Source of the DNA: Holophaga sp.
GTDB taxonomy: Bacteria > Acidobacteriota > Holophagae > Holophagales > Holophagaceae
Assembly: GCA_031292735.1 (NCBI GenBank)
Contig: JARLGP010000182.1
Coordinates: 1 to 7,260 of the forward strand
Reading direction: 5' to 3'
Length of the DNA stretch: 7,260 nucleotides
Below, piece by piece: positions 5,690-7,260 of this stretch; the stretch's first letter is position 1; the number at the start of each line of letters is the position of its first letter. A program made the translations under genes and the position numbers. A model generated the notes under the pieces. It was not told the origin of the DNA and made no database searches. It worked only from the letters and a program-made list of their open reading frames with translations.

Positions 5690-6605
5690 CCCGGCCCTGA
5701 CCCCCGACCTGTTCCTGCCGCTGGCCCCCGGCCAGCGCCAGGAGGAGGCCATCGTGCGCCGCTCGCGCTCCTACTGGGAGGACGCCTGGTCGCGCTTCCG
5801 GAAGGATCCGCTGGCCATGATCGGGCTGGTCCTGATCGTCGCCATCACCCTGCTCGCCATCTTCGGCCCGATGCTGTCGTCCTACACCTACGACGGCCAG
5901 GACATCGACCTGCAGAACCAGTGGCCCACCGCCGCGCACTGGTTCGGCACCGACAAGTTCGGCCGCGACATCTACATCCGGGTGCTCTACGGGGCCCGCA
6001 TCTCGCTCAGCATCGGCTTCGTCACCGCGGGCATCAACTTCGTCATCGGCATCATCTACGGCGGCATCTCGGGCTACTTCGGCGGCCGCACCGACATGGT
6101 GCTGATGCGCATCGTCGACATCCTCACCGGCGTGCCGTCGCTGCTCTACATCATCCTGATCATGATGTTCCTGGGCAACACCCTGCAGAGCATCCTCATC
6201 GCCCTGTGCCTCACCTACTGGATCGGCACCGCGCGCATGGTGCGCTCCCAGGTGCTCAGCCTCAAGAACCAGGAGTTCGCCCTGGCCGCCAAGGCCCTGG
6301 GCGCCAGCGACGCGCGCATCCTGTTCCGCCACCTGATCCCCAACAGCATGGGGCCGATCATCGTCACCGTCACCTTCCTCATCCCCTCGGCCATCTTTTC
6401 CGAGGCCTTCCTGAGCTTCCTGGGCATCGGCATCCAGGTGCCCATGGCCAGCTGGGGCACCCTGGCCAGCGAAGCGATCCCCACCATCTTCTCCTACCCC
6501 TACCAGATGCTGGTGCCGACCCTGGCCATCAGCCTCACCATGTTCTCCTTCAACTTCATCGGCGACGGCCTGCGCGATGCCCTGGACCCGAGGCTCAAGC
6601 AATGA
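5682..6605 (+). CDS. oppC: Oligopeptide ABC transporter permease OppC
   Basis: A 307-residue inner-membrane permease that pairs with OppB. The N-terminal OppC_N region has YWEDAWSRFRKDPLAMIG (31-48) leading into the first helix (about 46-64). The strongly conserved HWFGTDKFGRDIYIRVLYGA (86-105) follows, then helices near 106-130, 138-163, 168-190, 225-248 and 275-296. The EAA loop is EFALAAKALGAS (198-209) with HLIPN (217-221). The C-terminus NFIGDGLRDALDPR is diagnostic of OppC/DppC. GAGG lies four bases before the ATG, inside the end of oppB. The ATG overlaps the oppB stop region by 8 bp and the stop overlaps oppD by 4 bp (ATGA), so coupled translation is expected. Nothing unusual is seen. 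Confidence 0.95.
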   Translation: MSSPALTPDLFLPLAPGQRQEEAIVRRSRSYWEDAWSRFRKDPLAMIGLVLIVAITLLAIFGPMLSSYTYDGQDIDLQNQWPTAAHWFGTDKFGRDIYIRVLYGARISLSIGFVTAGINFVIGIIYGGISGYFGGRTDMVLMRIVDILTGVPSLLYIILIMMFLGNTLQSILIALCLTYWIGTARMVRSQVLSLKNQEFALAAKALGASDARILFRHLIPNSMGPIIVTVTFLIPSAIFSEAFLSFLGIGIQVPMASWGTLASEAIPTIFSYPYQMLVPTLAISLTMFSFNFIGDGLRDALDPRLKQ

Positions 6606-7260
6606 ACCTCCTGGAAGTGACCAACCTGCGCACGACCTTCACGGTGGAGGCGGGCGAGGTGCAGGCGCTGCGCGGCATCTCCTTCCACGTGGACCGGGGC
6701 GAATCGCTGGGCATCGTCGGCGAGTCGGGCTCGGGCAAGAGCGCGGCGATGCTCTCGCTCATGCGGCTGCTGCCCGACAACGCGCGGATCGAGGCGGACA
6801 GCATCCTGTTCGACGGCGAGGAGCTCACCGGCAAGAATGACCGCTACCTGCGCAGCCTGTACGGCAACGCCATCGGCATGGTGTTCCAGGACCCCATGAC
6901 CTCGCTCAATCCGCTGCTCCGGGTGGGCAGCCAGGTGATGGAGCCGATCCGCCTGCACCGCCGGATCGCCAAGGCCGACGCCCGGGCCGAGGCCGAGCGC
7001 CTGTTCGACCTGGTGGAGATCCCCGACGCCCGGGAACGGCTCAAGCAGTACCCCCACGAATTCTCCGGCGGCATGCGCCAGCGCACCATGATCGCCATGG
7101 CCATCGCCTGCTCGCCCAAGCTGCTCATCGCCGACGAGCCCACCACCGCCCTGGACGTGACCATCCAGGCCCAGGTCCTGACCATGATCAAGGAGCTGCG
7201 CACCCGGCTGGGCACCTCGATGCTCATGATCACCCACAACCTGGGCATCGTGGCCAAGAC
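6602..7260 (+). CDS. oppD: Oligopeptide ABC transporter ATP-binding protein OppD, N-terminal 219 residues
   Basis: The ATPase subunit that powers peptide import from the cytoplasmic face. The window ends inside the gene; full-length family members are about 320-340 residues. Visible motifs are Walker A GESGSGKS (40-47), the Q-loop Q96 in VFQDPMTSLNP, the signature FSGGMRQR (154-161), Walker B LLIADEP (174-180), the D-loop TTALD (181-185) and the H-loop H212 in ITHNLGIVA. The residue after the switch His is Asn, where E. coli OppD has Asp; this is a common variant. MTSLNP and the order after oppC place it in the Opp/Dpp ATPase group. The C-terminal oligopeptide/OppC-type extension and the expected oppF partner lie outside the window. 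Confidence 0.93.
   Translation, partial: MNLLEVTNLRTTFTVEAGEVQALRGISFHVDRGESLGIVGESGSGKSAAMLSLMRLLPDNARIEADSILFDGEELTGKNDRYLRSLYGNAIGMVFQDPMTSLNPLLRVGSQVMEPIRLHRRIAKADARAEAERLFDLVEIPDARERLKQYPHEFSGGMRQRTMIAMAIACSPKLLIADEPTTALDVTIQAQVLTMIKELRTRLGTSMLMITHNLGIVAK

Noticed and set aside
3209..5752. Very long minus-strand open frame (about 847 codons) opposite oppA and oppB
   Set aside because: Composition is His/Gly/Val/Asp-biased low complexity without a domain; it mirrors the codon bias of the opp genes.
1..7260. CRISPR arrays, tRNA/rRNA genes, insertion sequences, phage or defence genes
   Set aside because: No regularly spaced repeats, tRNA-like folds, transposase or integrase motifs, or mobile-element inverted ends were seen on either strand.

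Overview
The window is GC-rich, with mostly G or C at third codon positions, and reads as a Gram-negative chromosome. The peptide-binding protein has a Sec-type signal peptide with no lipobox cysteine, which points to a periplasm. An acyl-CoA dehydrogenase/ETF cluster beside an oligopeptide importer fits an anaerobic or facultative bacterium that handles peptides, amino acids or organic acids. Acidobacteriota (Holophagae) or a deltaproteobacterial-type lineage are guesses from general impression, not established.

Left part (1-2629, minus strand): an operon read right to left contains two tandem acyl-CoA dehydrogenase (ACD) genes followed by etfB, the electron-transfer flavoprotein beta subunit, which runs off the left edge. 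Spacing is 0 bp between the ACD genes and 13 bp before etfB, so co-transcription and a common role are likely: an acyl-CoA/enoyl-CoA redox step coupled to a dedicated ETF.

The most interesting feature is the relationship between the two ACDs. The first (AcdA-like) keeps the flavin-side residues and the catalytic Glu but has lost the RxxFG loop that holds the ADP half of FAD in the neighbouring subunit. The second (AcdB-like) keeps RxxFG and QxxGG but has lost the flavin-side residues, the conserved Arg and the catalytic Glu. The losses are reciprocal, so only an A-B interface would form a complete FAD site. This predicts an obligate heteromer (probably alpha2beta2 with two FADs), like the mycobacterial steroid-degrading FadE pairs, but here tied to an ETF operon.

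Middle (about 2630-3181): a divergent intergenic region, visibly richer in A/T than the genes from about 2730 on. It holds one candidate promoter per direction, a 13-bp palindrome, three copies of TTTCAACC (two direct, one inverted), and next to the ACD genes a GC-rich 36-codon open stretch without an ATG that may be the 3' relic of a lost gene.

Right part (3182-7260, plus strand): an oppABCD oligopeptide ABC importer operon with tightly packed genes (6-bp gap, 8-bp overlap, 4-bp overlap). OppA captures peptides in the periplasm, OppB and OppC form the membrane channel, and OppD is one of the ATPases. OppD is cut by the window edge, and oppF would be expected beyond it. This transporter is ordinary apart from small residue differences.
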